Shown: positions 49,030 to 57,827 of the stretch, piece by piece
Layout: each line of letters opens with the position of its first letter
Numbering within the stretch: the stretch's first letter is position 1
Assembly (NCBI RefSeq): GCF_038958875.1
Contig: NZ_CP152407.1
Coordinates: 4,688,277-4,752,276, forward strand
Reading direction: 5' to 3'
From: Acidovorax sp. FHTAMBA
GTDB lineage: Bacteria > Pseudomonadota > Gammaproteobacteria > Burkholderiales > Burkholderiaceae_C
DNA length: 64,000 bases
The notes under the pieces: generated by a model
Seen by the model: only the letters and a program-made list of their open reading frames with translations
Told to the model about the DNA's origin: nothing
Database searches by the model: none
Made by a program: the position numbers and the translations under genes

Positions 49030-49949
49030 GCGCCCCTCCAGAAGGCAGGCTGGGCGTACTGGTGCTTGAGGTAATCGATCCACAGCCGCACGCGCAGCGG
49101 CAGGTGCTTGCGCTGGGGAAACACCACATAGATGCCGTTGGGCGGGGCGGCGAAGTCTTCCAGCACCGCCACCAGACGGCCGGCGGCGATTTCGGCCTCG
49201 ACCTCCCAGGTGCTGCGCCAGGCGATGCCCCAGCCACCCAGGCACCAGTCGTGCAGCACCTGGCCGTCAGAGCAGTCGAGCGGGCCGCCGGGCTTGAGGT
49301 GCACGACCTCGGTGGAGCCACCGGGCTGCGGCACGCGGAACGCCCACCCGCGCGTTTGCGATGCGTCGCTCGACAGCGTGAGGCAGTCGTGCTGCACCAG
49401 CTCGGCCGGCGCGCGCGGGGTGCCACGGCGGGCCAGGTATTCGGGCGTGGCCACGCACAGACGGCGGTTGTCGGCAATCCGCACGCTCACCAGCGACGAA
49501 TCGGGCAAATCGCCCACGCGCACGGCGCAGTCAAAGCCTTCGCCCGCCAGGTCCACCACGCGGTCGCTGAGGTTGAGAGAGATGGTCACGTCCGGGTGCT
49601 CGGCCCGGAACCGGGGCACCAGCGGTGCCACATGGCGCCGGCCAAAGCCCGCGGGCGCGGTGATGCGCAGGTGCCCGGTGGCCTTGACGCCGCCTTCGGA
49701 CACGCTGGCCTCGGCATTGGCCACGTCGGACAGCAGGCGCTGGCAGTCTTCCAGAAACGCGCTGCCCTCGTGCGTGAGGCTGATGCGGCGCGTGGTGCGC
49801 ATCAAGAGCTTCACGCCCAGGTGCTCTTCGAGCGCATCGAGCCGCCGCCCCATGATGGCGGGCGCCACGCCCTCGGCCTTGGCAGCGGCAGTCAGGCTGC
49901 CGCGCGTGGCCACCGACACAAAGGATTCGAAGGCCTTGAGTTTGTCCAT
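49026..49949 (-). CDS. LysR-type transcriptional regulator
   Basis: 307-residue LTTR. The N-terminal winged helix is DKLKAFESFVSVATRGSLTA-AAKAEGV and the substrate-binding domain starts GHLRITAPAGFGRRHVAPLV. The closest type is the CrgA-like group (RFRAEHPDVTISLNLSDRVV). Its stop is coupled to the following response-regulator start, so a LysR protein and a two-component system are cotranscribed, which is unusual. The target gene is not evident; the nearby CoA-transferase gene is on the same strand upstream. Confidence 0.94.
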   Translation of the reverse strand: MDKLKAFESFVSVATRGSLTAAAKAEGVAPAIMGRRLDALEEHLGVKLLMRTTRRISLTHEGSAFLEDCQRLLSDVANAEASVSEGGVKATGHLRITAPAGFGRRHVAPLVPRFRAEHPDVTISLNLSDRVVDLAGEGFDCAVRVGDLPDSSLVSVRIADNRRLCVATPEYLARRGTPRAPAELVQHDCLTLSSDASQTRGWAFRVPQPGGSTEVVHLKPGGPLDCSDGQVLHDWCLGGWGIAWRSTWEVEAEIAAGRLVAVLEDFAAPPNGIYVVFPQRKHLPLRVRLWIDYLKHQYAQPAFWRGA

Positions 49950-50017
49950 GGGCGGAGATTATGGAGACATCGGCGCGCGGGCGGGCCACCGCGCCACCGG
50001 GAAGCACCGGTGGTGCT

Positions 50018-50085
50018 GTTTTACAAGCAAAAACAGGCTCCAGCGCTTGATGGACAAGCGCAAACAGCTATTATTTACATAGCAT
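50018..50085. repeat. Dispersed palindromic repeat, copy 10
   Basis: AGCGCTTGATGGACAAGCGC core with AAACAGGCTCC on the left and AAACAGCTATTATTTACATAGC on the right. It sits directly behind the stop of the CoA-transferase gene. Confidence 0.9.
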
Positions 50086-52011
50086 TTACGCCAGACGCGA
50101 CTTGAGGAACCCCACGGTGCCATAGCGCTTGACCTCGGTGTAGAGGTCGTGCGTGAGGCCCTGCACCATGGCGGTGTAGGCGTCGGCCAGGTCGGGGGCG
50201 ATGGTGAAGTGGTCGTAATTCACGATCACGCCCACCCGCTCGCCTTGGGCGGCGACCGGGGCGAGCAGGCGGCGCACCTCGTGTTCAATGGCGTCGATGG
50301 TGGCGCCAGCATTGATCTGCAGGCCCGAGAAGTCGATGTGCAGCAGCTTGCGTGCGGCATCGAGCTCGAAGCGCTGCACCAGCGGGCGGTTGAGCAGCTG
50401 CTCGCGCAGGCCCAGCGGGCCAGGCTCGAACAAGCGCATGTCCATGGTCTGCAGGCCGGGGCTGATGCGCGGCGTGAACGACATGTGGGCCAGCACGTCG
50501 CGCTGCAGGTCGATGCCGGGCGCCAGCTCGATCAGCTCCAGCGCACCGCCGCCATCCGCCTCGCCCGAGGGCACGAGGCGGAACACGCAGCGCTCCGTCA
50601 CATACAGCACACGCTGGCCGCGCTTGAGCGCCTCGGCGCCGCTGAAGGTGCGGTGCTCGACCTCGCGCACCAGCTTGCGCGCGCCGCCTTCGTGCAGGAT
50701 GTGCAGGTGGCCGTCCACCGCCTCGACCTGCAGCGCGCCCGCCGTGAAGGTGCCGACGAACACCACGGTCTTGGCGTTCTGGCTGATGTTGATGAAGCCG
50801 CCCGCACCCGCCAGGCGCGGGCCGAACTTGCTCACGTTGAGGTTGCCATGCTGGTCGGCCTGCGCCAGGCCCAGGATCGCGATGTCCAGGCCACCGCCGT
50901 CGTAGAAGTCGAACTGGTTGGGCTGGTCGATGATGGCCTGCGGGTTCACCGCCGCGCCGAAGTTCAGGCCGCCCGCCGGAATACCGCCGATCACGCCGGG
51001 CTCGGCCGTGAGTGTGACGAGGTCGATGATGCGCTCCTCGGCCGCCACATTGGCCACGCCCTCGGGCATGCCGATGCCGAGGTTGACCACCTGGTGCGGA
51101 CGCAGCTCCAGCGCTGCGCGGCGGGCGATGATCTTGCGCTCGGTCAGCGGCATGACCTCCAGGGTGTCCACGGGCACGCGCAGCTCGCCCGCAAACGCAG
51201 CGCTGTAGGGCTCGGCAAAGGTCTGATGGTGGTGCGCGGGCTCGGTGGCCAGCACCACGGCGTCCACCAGCACGCCGGGCACCTTCACCTGCCGGGGGTT
51301 GAGCGTGCCGCGCTCGGCAATGCGCTCGACCTGCGCAATGACCACGCCACCCGAGTTGCGCGCGGCCATGGCGATGGCCAGCGCTTCGAGCGTGAGCGCC
51401 TCGCGCTCCATGGTGAGGTTGCCGTCCGCGTCGGCCGTGGTGGCGCGGATGATGCCCACATGGATCGGGAAGGCCTTGTAGAACAGGTAGTCCTGCCCGT
51501 CGATGGGCAGCACGCGCACCAGGTCTTCGGTGGTGCGCGCGTTGAGCTTGCCGCCGCCGTGGCGCGGGTCCACGAAGGTATCGAGGCCCACACGCGTGAG
51601 CGTTCCGGGCTTGCCGGCAGCGATGTCGCGAAACAGGTGCGTGATCACGCCCTGCGGCAGGTTCCAGGCCTCGATCTGGTTGTCCACCGCGAGCTTCTGG
51701 ATGCGGGGCACCAGGCTCCAGTGCCCGCCGATCACGCGCTTGAGCAGGCCTGCATGGCCCAGGTGGTTGAGGCCGCGCTGCTTGCCATCGCCCTGCCCTG
51801 CGGCGTAGACCAGTGTGAGATCGCGCGGGGTTTGCGTGGACTCCCAGCGCCGGGCCAGCGCCACCGCAATGCTCTCGGCAAAGCCGATGCCCACAAAGCC
51901 GCCCGTGGCCACGGTGTCGCCGTCGTGGATGAGCTGCACCGCATCGGCGGCGCTCACGATCTTGTTCTTGTGGGCCGCGTTGAGCGCGCTGGCGTCCAGG
52001 GGTGCCTGCAT
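50086..52011 (-). CDS. Fused acyl-CoA/acetate CoA-transferase (propionate CoA-transferase-like)
   Basis: 641-residue family I CoA-transferase with alpha and beta parts in one chain. Alpha half: MQAPLDASALNAAHKNKIVS, GDTVATGGFVGIGFAESIA. Beta half: VNLGIGMPEGVANVAAEERI, with the catalytic Glu most probably in TAEPGVIGGIPAGGLNFG. About 110 extra C-terminal residues (IDAIEHEVRRLLAPVAAQGE, YDHFTIAPDLADAYTAM) resemble the longer acetyl-CoA hydrolase/transferase relatives. The specific acyl substrates cannot be told. The ATG at 52011 follows GGGAGA. It is divergent from malate synthase G. Confidence 0.9.
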   Translation of the reverse strand: MQAPLDASALNAAHKNKIVSAADAVQLIHDGDTVATGGFVGIGFAESIAVALARRWESTQTPRDLTLVYAAGQGDGKQRGLNHLGHAGLLKRVIGGHWSLVPRIQKLAVDNQIEAWNLPQGVITHLFRDIAAGKPGTLTRVGLDTFVDPRHGGGKLNARTTEDLVRVLPIDGQDYLFYKAFPIHVGIIRATTADADGNLTMEREALTLEALAIAMAARNSGGVVIAQVERIAERGTLNPRQVKVPGVLVDAVVLATEPAHHHQTFAEPYSAAFAGELRVPVDTLEVMPLTERKIIARRAALELRPHQVVNLGIGMPEGVANVAAEERIIDLVTLTAEPGVIGGIPAGGLNFGAAVNPQAIIDQPNQFDFYDGGGLDIAILGLAQADQHGNLNVSKFGPRLAGAGGFINISQNAKTVVFVGTFTAGALQVEAVDGHLHILHEGGARKLVREVEHRTFSGAEALKRGQRVLYVTERCVFRLVPSGEADGGGALELIELAPGIDLQRDVLAHMSFTPRISPGLQTMDMRLFEPGPLGLREQLLNRPLVQRFELDAARKLLHIDFSGLQINAGATIDAIEHEVRRLLAPVAAQGERVGVIVNYDHFTIAPDLADAYTAMVQGLTHDLYTEVKRYGTVGFLKSRLA

Positions 52012-52232
52012 GGGTTTGTCTCCCGGTGGGTTTGTTGTGCGCGCAGCGTAGTGGGTTACGGGCCAAAGCACCATTCAGGGTGACTACGGACCGCCCTCAG
52101 TTTTGCGTAAAAGTCACTGGTTTAGAGATTTTCAGCGTATTTATGTGGGCAAACATTTGCAATACAGTGTGCCCATGGCCTGCTAGCGCAGTTCCCGGTT
52201 TTTACGTTTCCATAACTTTCTCAAGGCACCCC
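52012..52232. promoter_or_regulatory. Divergent promoter region between CoA-transferase gene and glcB
   Basis: 221 bp, more AT-rich than its surroundings (AGTCACTGGTTTAGAGATTT; TATTTATGTGGGCAAACATT). It must hold the glcB promoter. Specific boxes or binding sites could not be assigned with confidence. Confidence 0.45.
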
Positions 52233-54434
52233 ATGACCGAACGCACCCAAGTCCACGGCCTGCAAGTGGCCACCTCCCTGTACCGCTTTGTCGAAGACAA
52301 GGTGCTGCCCGGCACCGGCATCGACGGCGCCACGTTCTGGAAAGGCTTCGACGCCATCGTGTCCGACCTGGCCCCGCGCAACATCGCCCTGCTGGCCGAG
52401 CGCGACCGCCTGCAGACCGAGCTGGACACCTGGCACAAGGCCAACCCCGGCCCCATCAAAGACATGGTGGCCTACCGCGGCTTCCTCGAAAAGATCGGTT
52501 ACCTGGTGCCCCAGCCCGCCAACGTGCAGACCACCACGGCCAACGTGGACGACGAGCTGGCCACGCAGGCCGGCCCGCAACTCGTGGTGCCCATCCTCAA
52601 CGCCCGCTACGCCCTGAATGCCGCCAACGCCCGCTGGGGCTCTTTGTACGACGCCCTGTATGGCACCGACGCCATCCCCGAGACCGATGGCGCCGAGAAG
52701 GGCAAGGGCTACAACCCGGCGCGCGGTGCCAAGGTGATCGCTTTCGCCCGCGACGTGCTCGACCAGTCCGCCCCCCTGGCCAGCGGCTCGCACAAGGATG
52801 CCACCGGCTACCGCGTCGAAGGCGGCCAACTCGTGGTGCAGCTCGCCAGTGGCAGCACCGGCCTGAAGGACGCCAGCCAGTTCAAGGGCTACCAGGGTGA
52901 TGCCGCCGCGCCCTCGTCCGTGCTGCTGCAGCACAACGGTCTGCACCTCGATATCCAGATCAACCGCGCCACGCCCATCGGCCAGTCTGACGCCGCCGGC
53001 GTGAGCGACGTGGTGCTCGAAGCCGCGCTCTCCACCATCCTCGACCTCGAAGACTCCGTGGCCGCCGTGGATGCCGAAGACAAGCTGCTGGGCTACAGCA
53101 ACTGGCTGGGCATCATCAAGGGCACGCTGACCGAATCGTTCGACAAGGGCGGCAAGACCATGACGCGCGGCCTCAACGCCGACCGCGTCTATGTCGGACC
53201 GAGCGGCGGCGAAGTGCGCCTGCATGGCCGCTCGCTCATGTTCCTGCGCAACGTGGGCCACCTGATGACCAACCCGGCCATCCTCTGGAAGGATGCCCAG
53301 GGCCAGCAGCGCGAGATTCCCGAAGGCATCATGGACGCCGTGGTCACCACCGCCATCGCCGTGCACGACCTGCAAGGCCATGGCGCGGGCGGCCTGCGCA
53401 ACTCGCGCAAGGGCTCGGTCTACATCGTCAAGCCCAAGATGCACGGCCCGACCGAAGTGGCCTTTGCCGCCGAGCTGTTCGGCCGCGTCGAAAAGCTCCT
53501 GGGCTTGCCGGACAGCACCGTCAAGCTCGGCATCATGGACGAAGAACGCCGCACCAGCGTCAACCTCAAGGCCTGCATTGCCGCCGCCAGCAGCCGCGTG
53601 GCCTTCATCAACACCGGCTTCCTGGACCGCACGGGCGATGAAATGCACACCGCCATGCACGCCGGCCCCATGATCCGCAAGGGCGACATGAAGACCAGCG
53701 CCTGGATCCAGGCCTATGAGCGCAACAACGTGCTCGTGGGCCTGTCCTGCGGCCTGCGCGGCAAGGCACAGATCGGCAAGGGCATGTGGGCCATGCCCGA
53801 CCTGATGGCCGAAATGCTCAAGCAGAAGATTGCCCACCCCAAGGCCGGCGCCAACACCGCCTGGGTGCCCAGCCCCACCGGCGCCACGCTGCACGCGCTG
53901 CACTACCACCAGGTGAAGGTGAGCGACATCCAGATCGAACTGGAAAAAATCGACGCCAACGCCGAACGCGACAACCTGCTGACCGGCCTGCTGACCATCC
54001 CCGTCGCCGCCAGCCCGAACTGGACCGACGCCGAAAAGCAGCAGGAACTGGACAACAACGCCCAGGGCATTTTGGGCTACGTGGTGCGCTGGGTGGACCA
54101 GGGCGTGGGCTGCTCCAAGGTGCCCGACATCAACGACATCGGCCTGATGGAAGACCGCGCCACGCTGCGCATCAGCAGCCAGCACATGGCCAACTGGCTG
54201 CACCACGGCGTGGTGACCTTGCCCCAAGTGCGCGAAACCTTCGAACGCATGGCTGCCAAGGTGGACAAGCAGAACGCCGGCGACCCGCTGTACCGCCCCA
54301 TGGCCGGAAATTTCGGCACCAGCATGGCCTACCAGGCCGCGTGCGACCTGGTCTTCAAGGGCCTGCAGCAGCCGAGCGGCTATACCGAGCCGCTGCTGCA
54401 TGCCTGGCGCCTCAAGCTCAAGGCCGCAGCGTGA
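52233..54434 (+). CDS. glcB: Malate synthase G
   Basis: 733-residue enzyme condensing glyoxylate and acetyl-CoA to malate (glyoxylate utilisation). Family motifs are complete: LDLEDSVAAVDAEDKLLGYS, GRSLMFLRNVGHLMTNPAIL, KPKMHGPTEVAFAAELFGRV, GIMDEERRTSVNLKACIAAA, FINTGFLDRTGDEMHTAMHA and QGVGCSKVPDINDIGLMEDR. Length is typical of the G isoform. The ATG at 52233 begins MTERTQVHGLQVATSLYRFV. It is followed by a repeat copy and a terminator. Confidence 0.98.
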   Translation: MTERTQVHGLQVATSLYRFVEDKVLPGTGIDGATFWKGFDAIVSDLAPRNIALLAERDRLQTELDTWHKANPGPIKDMVAYRGFLEKIGYLVPQPANVQTTTANVDDELATQAGPQLVVPILNARYALNAANARWGSLYDALYGTDAIPETDGAEKGKGYNPARGAKVIAFARDVLDQSAPLASGSHKDATGYRVEGGQLVVQLASGSTGLKDASQFKGYQGDAAAPSSVLLQHNGLHLDIQINRATPIGQSDAAGVSDVVLEAALSTILDLEDSVAAVDAEDKLLGYSNWLGIIKGTLTESFDKGGKTMTRGLNADRVYVGPSGGEVRLHGRSLMFLRNVGHLMTNPAILWKDAQGQQREIPEGIMDAVVTTAIAVHDLQGHGAGGLRNSRKGSVYIVKPKMHGPTEVAFAAELFGRVEKLLGLPDSTVKLGIMDEERRTSVNLKACIAAASSRVAFINTGFLDRTGDEMHTAMHAGPMIRKGDMKTSAWIQAYERNNVLVGLSCGLRGKAQIGKGMWAMPDLMAEMLKQKIAHPKAGANTAWVPSPTGATLHALHYHQVKVSDIQIELEKIDANAERDNLLTGLLTIPVAASPNWTDAEKQQELDNNAQGILGYVVRWVDQGVGCSKVPDINDIGLMEDRATLRISSQHMANWLHHGVVTLPQVRETFERMAAKVDKQNAGDPLYRPMAGNFGTSMAYQAACDLVFKGLQQPSGYTEPLLHAWRLKLKAAA

Positions 54435-54439
54435 TTGCG

Positions 54440-54505
54440 TGCTATTAATTCCAATAGCTTGTGACGCTTGATGGATAAGCCCTGGAGGCTGTTTTCATTC
54501 ATAAA
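54440..54505. repeat. Dispersed palindromic repeat, copy 11
   Basis: ATTAATTCCAATAGCTTGTG, then ACGCTTGATGGATAAGCCCT, then GGAGGCTGTTTTCATTCATA: a diverged copy after the glcB stop, directly before the terminator. Confidence 0.85.
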
Positions 54506-54537
54506 AAAACCAACGGCACCCTCGGGTGCCGTTTTTC
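54503..54537. terminator. Bidirectional terminator between glcB and mnhG
   Basis: ACGGCACC (54514-54521) and GGTGCCGT (54526-54533) form a perfect stem followed by TTTTT and preceded by an A-run. It can serve both convergent transcripts. Confidence 0.93.
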
Positions 54538-54549
54538 TTGACATGCCTC

Positions 54550-54891
54550 TCAGCCCTGGCGCCGCTCGGGCACTGCGTCGTCGGGCACGGGCGCGCGCGA
54601 AGCCAGCCGGAGGTGCAGCGCCGCCTGGGCCATGAGGTTGGCTGACACGGGCGCCGTGACGAACACAAACAGCGTGATCAGCAGCTCGGCAATGCCGGGG
54701 CGGCCCTGGCTGAACGCCACCAGCATGGACGCCAGCAGCACGCCGCCCACACCCAGCGTGGATGCCTTGGTGGGTGCATGCAGGCGCATGAAAAAGTCGG
54801 GCAGGCGGGCCAGGCCAATGGCGCCCACCAGCAGGAAGAAGGCCGCGATCACGATCAGCGCTGCGGCAGTCCATTCGATCAGAGGGTGCAT
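54550..54891 (-). CDS. mnhG: Mrp Na+/H+ antiporter subunit G
   Basis: 113-residue small membrane subunit of the Mrp/Mnh monovalent cation:proton antiporter. Family sequence: LIVIAAFFLLVGAIGLARLP, FFMRLHAPTKASTLGVGGVL, LLITLFVFVTAPVSANLMAQ. It is the last gene of the six-gene operon, ten bases after mnhF, and ends just before the shared terminator. A charged tail (APVPDDAVPERRQG) follows the third helix. Confidence 0.96.
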   Translation of the reverse strand: MHPLIEWTAAALIVIAAFFLLVGAIGLARLPDFFMRLHAPTKASTLGVGGVLLASMLVAFSQGRPGIAELLITLFVFVTAPVSANLMAQAALHLRLASRAPVPDDAVPERRQG

Positions 54892-54901
54892 GGGTACTCC
54901 T

Positions 54902-55177
54902 TTATTCCACCACGTCGCCGCGGCTCAGGTAGCGTGCCAGCGCCACGGTGGAGGCAAAGCCCAGCATGGCCACCAGCAGGGCGGCCTCGAACAGCAGCGC
55001 GGTGTTCCAGCGGATGCCCAGCAGCACGATCAGCGCCACGGCATTCATGTAGAGCGTGTCCAGTGCCAGCAGGCGGTCGGTCATTTCGGGCCCGCGCAGC
55101 AGGCGCCAGGCACACAGCACCACGGCCACCGTCACGGCGGCCACGCCGATGTTCAATGCGATGTCGAGTGCGTTCAT
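54902..55177 (-). CDS. mnhF: Mrp Na+/H+ antiporter subunit F
   Basis: 91-residue three-helix membrane subunit: NIGVAAVTVAVVLCAWRLLR, then GPEMTDRLLALDTLYMNAVA (the family's conserved loop) and RWNTALLFEAALLVAMLGF. It overlaps mnhE by four bases (ATGA). Confidence 0.96.
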   Translation of the reverse strand: MNALDIALNIGVAAVTVAVVLCAWRLLRGPEMTDRLLALDTLYMNAVALIVLLGIRWNTALLFEAALLVAMLGFASTVALARYLSRGDVVE

Positions 55178-55749
55178 GCGGCCCTCCCGGTGGTGGCGCC
55201 AGCGCCGGGCGCTGCGGCGCGCGGCTGCTGGCGAAAAATCTGGAGCAAAGGCGCCTCGTAGCGCGTCTTCATGTCGTCGATCATGGCCTGTGCGTCGTCG
55301 CAGGTCAGGGCATGCACCAGAATTTCATGGCGCTGCTCGTCCACCACGCACGACACCGTGCCGGGCGTGGTGGTGATGATGGTGGCAAACAAGGCATTCA
55401 CGCGCGGGTGGTCGCAGGCCAGCGGCACGGGCAGCCAGGCGGGCTGCATGCGCGGCAGCGGGCCCAGCACCAGCCGGGCCACCGTGATGTTGGCCACCAC
55501 GATGTCCTTGAGCACCACCAAGGTCAGCCGCACGGCGGCCCCCCAGTGGATGCTGGAGCGTTCGCCCAGAAACGGGTGCAGCAGGCGCGGCACGATCAGG
55601 GCAATCAGCAACGCCGACAGCAGGTGCACGGGCTCCAGGCTGTGCGACAGCGCGAGCCAGCTGGCTCCCAGCAGCAGGGACAGCAGCGGATGGCTGAGCC
55701 AGCCCGGCTTGCGCGCCGGATTGGCGGGGGGCGAGGTGTTGGGGTTCAT
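55174..55749 (-). CDS. mnhE: Mrp Na+/H+ antiporter subunit E
   Basis: 191-residue subunit. Two membrane helices (LLSLLLGASWLALSHSLEPV, LLSALLIALIVPRLL) are followed by the conserved cytoplasmic region VLKDIVVANITVARLVLGPL and ATIITTTPGTVSCVVDEQRH. The C-terminal tail is Ala/Gly-rich. The ATG at 55749 overlaps the mnhD stop (ATGA). Confidence 0.96.
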   Translation of the reverse strand: MNPNTSPPANPARKPGWLSHPLLSLLLGASWLALSHSLEPVHLLSALLIALIVPRLLHPFLGERSSIHWGAAVRLTLVVLKDIVVANITVARLVLGPLPRMQPAWLPVPLACDHPRVNALFATIITTTPGTVSCVVDEQRHEILVHALTCDDAQAMIDDMKTRYEAPLLQIFRQQPRAAAPGAGATTGRAA

Positions 55750-57380
55750 CGGGTCTCCTCGGTGGGGGCCGCGGCCGGTGTGCGTTGGCCGTCGTAGGGC
55801 CGGGTGGTGGGGGCGCCGGTCATGCCCAGCACGGCGCGGGCGTAGGCGGCCTGGTCGGCCAGTTGCGCTGTGGCGGCGTCGGTGTAGCGCTTCACTGGGG
55901 ACGCCAGCACCGCCATGGCCAGCGTGAGCGCCATGAAGGCCCACACAGCAGACAACAGCTTGACGCTGGAGCCCGAGCCGGGGTTGCCCTGCCCTTCGTC
56001 GGGCTGGATATGCCAGAACACGATGACCCCGGCGCGCGCCAGGCCCACGATGGTGAAGAAGCCCACGCTAAGCACCACCGCCCACACCCAGACCTGCGCG
56101 GGCAGGCCCGACGAGCTCTCCAGAATCATCAGCTTGCCCAGAAAACCCGGCAGGGGGGGCAGGCCCGCAGCCGAGGCCGCGCCAAAAATCATCATCAAGC
56201 CCAGCAGCACCGGCTCGCGCACCGCCGCAGCAGGCCGCAGCTTGTCCAGTGCATCACCGCGCTGGGCGGCCATCAGCTCGACCAGCAGGAACAGGCCCGC
56301 AATCACCACCGTGCTGTGCAGGGTGTAATACAGCGAAGCCGACAGGGTGGCCGGGGAGTACAGCCCCACGCCCGCCAGAATGGTGCCCACCGACGAGACG
56401 GTGAGGTAGGCCACTAGCCGGCCCATGCTGTGCGCGGCCAGCGCACCCAGCACGCCGAGCACGCTGGTGGCCAGGGCCAGCGGCAGCAGCCAGGCCTGGG
56501 CCGCAAAGGCGGCCTCACCGGCCTCGGCGCCAAAAATGCCCCAGTGCACGCGGATGATGCTGTACACGCCCACCTTGGTCATGATGGCAAACAGCGCGGC
56601 CACCGGTGCACTGGCCGACGCGTAGGTGCCCGGCAGCCAGAAGTACAGCGGCACCAGCGCCGCCTTCAGGCCAAACACCACCAGCAGCACCAGCGCCGCT
56701 GCCCGCGCCAGCACGGCGCTGTCGCCCGTGAGCTGGCCCACGCGCAGGGCCACGTCGGTCATGTTGAGCGTACCGGTGACGGCGTACACCAGCGCCAGCC
56801 CGATCAGGAACAGCCCCGAGGCCGCGAGGTTGAGCACCACATAGTGCACGCCCATGCGGAACCGCTCGCGGCCCTGGCCGTGCACCAGCAGCACGTAAGA
56901 GGCGATCAGCAGCACCTCGAAGAACACGAACAGGTTGAACAGGTCGCCGGTGAGGAAGGCGCCGCACAGGCCCATCAGCTGGAACTGGAACAGGGCATGA
57001 AAGTGGCGGCCCCGGGTGTCCCAGCCGCCGGTGGCATACCAGAGCACCGGCACCGCCACCAGGTAGGTCAGCAGCACCATGAGGGCCGACAGGCGGTCGA
57101 GCACCAGCACGATGCCAAACGGCGCGGGCCATTCACCCAGCTGGTACACCAGCAGATCGCCGCCGCTGGCGTGGTGCACCAGCTGAACGGCCATGAACAG
57201 GCCCAGCAACACCGACGCCATGGACAGCCGTGCGCCCCAGCGCTGGCGGCCGTCCGCACCGGTGCCGCCGGAGCTGGCCGAATCACCGATCAGCAACAGG
57301 CCCACGGCCGTGAACACCGGCAACAGCACCGACAGCACCGGGGCGTGCTGCAGCCAGAAAGTTGAGATCACATCCCACAT
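55746..57380 (-). CDS. mnhD: Mrp Na+/H+ antiporter subunit D
   Basis: 544-residue NuoN/NuoM-like proton-translocating subunit with about fourteen helices. Typical segments: FQLMGLCGAFLTGDLFNLFV, LVVFGLKAALVPLYFWLPGT with the conserved lysine, and AALFAIMTKVGVYSIIRV. The Asp/Pro-rich loop LPPLPGFLGKLMILESS is also present. Its start shares one base with the mnhC stop (TGATG). The last 40 residues form a cytoplasmic tail. Confidence 0.96.
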   Translation of the reverse strand: MWDVISTFWLQHAPVLSVLLPVFTAVGLLLIGDSASSGGTGADGRQRWGARLSMASVLLGLFMAVQLVHHASGGDLLVYQLGEWPAPFGIVLVLDRLSALMVLLTYLVAVPVLWYATGGWDTRGRHFHALFQFQLMGLCGAFLTGDLFNLFVFFEVLLIASYVLLVHGQGRERFRMGVHYVVLNLAASGLFLIGLALVYAVTGTLNMTDVALRVGQLTGDSAVLARAAALVLLVVFGLKAALVPLYFWLPGTYASASAPVAALFAIMTKVGVYSIIRVHWGIFGAEAGEAAFAAQAWLLPLALATSVLGVLGALAAHSMGRLVAYLTVSSVGTILAGVGLYSPATLSASLYYTLHSTVVIAGLFLLVELMAAQRGDALDKLRPAAAVREPVLLGLMMIFGAASAAGLPPLPGFLGKLMILESSSGLPAQVWVWAVVLSVGFFTIVGLARAGVIVFWHIQPDEGQGNPGSGSSVKLLSAVWAFMALTLAMAVLASPVKRYTDAATAQLADQAAYARAVLGMTGAPTTRPYDGQRTPAAAPTEETR

Positions 57381-57772
57381 CAGGCCTGACCTCCACTCTT
57401 GCCCGCGGGCGCCGTGGCGGCGCTGCGGTAACCCGGGGCGTGGCCGGGCTCGTGCCCGTCCACGTGGTCGCTGCCGCTCTCATGGCGGCTGCGCAGGGCC
57501 AGCTCGATCACAAAGCCGGTGGTGGCAAAGCCGATCACGATGGCGGTCAGCACCAGCGCCTGGGGCAAGGGGTCGGCCACGGGGCCATCACCCACCAGGA
57601 TGGGCTGGGCGTTGGACCACAGGCGGCCCATGGCAAAAATGAAAACGTTCACCGCATAGCCCAGCAGCGACAGGCCCAGCACCACGGGAAAGGTGCGCCC
57701 GCGCAGCATCAGGTAAATGGCGCAGGCGGTGACAAAGCCGATGCCGGTGGCCAGCAAAAATTCCATGCTCAT
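57380..57772 (-). CDS. mnhC: Mrp Na+/H+ antiporter subunit C
   Basis: 130-residue NuoK-like subunit with three helices: MEFLLATGIGFVTACAIYLM, RGRTFPVVLGLSLLGYAVNV and PQALVLTAIVIGFATTGFVI. A hydrophilic, His-rich tail (HESGSDHVDGHEPGHAPG) extends beyond the usual end and may bind metal; this is an observation, not a known property. It sits 55 bases downstream of the subunit A gene. Confidence 0.96.
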   Translation of the reverse strand: MSMEFLLATGIGFVTACAIYLMLRGRTFPVVLGLSLLGYAVNVFIFAMGRLWSNAQPILVGDGPVADPLPQALVLTAIVIGFATTGFVIELALRSRHESGSDHVDGHEPGHAPGYRSAATAPAGKSGGQA

Positions 57773-57827
57773 GTGGGTTCCTTGGTGTGTCGCACGGCGG
57801 GCGAGGGGTGACGGGGGCCTGCGGCGT

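Noticed and set aside
52221..54401. 726-codon minus-strand frame
   Set aside because: Antisense shadow of malate synthase G, which carries all family motifs.
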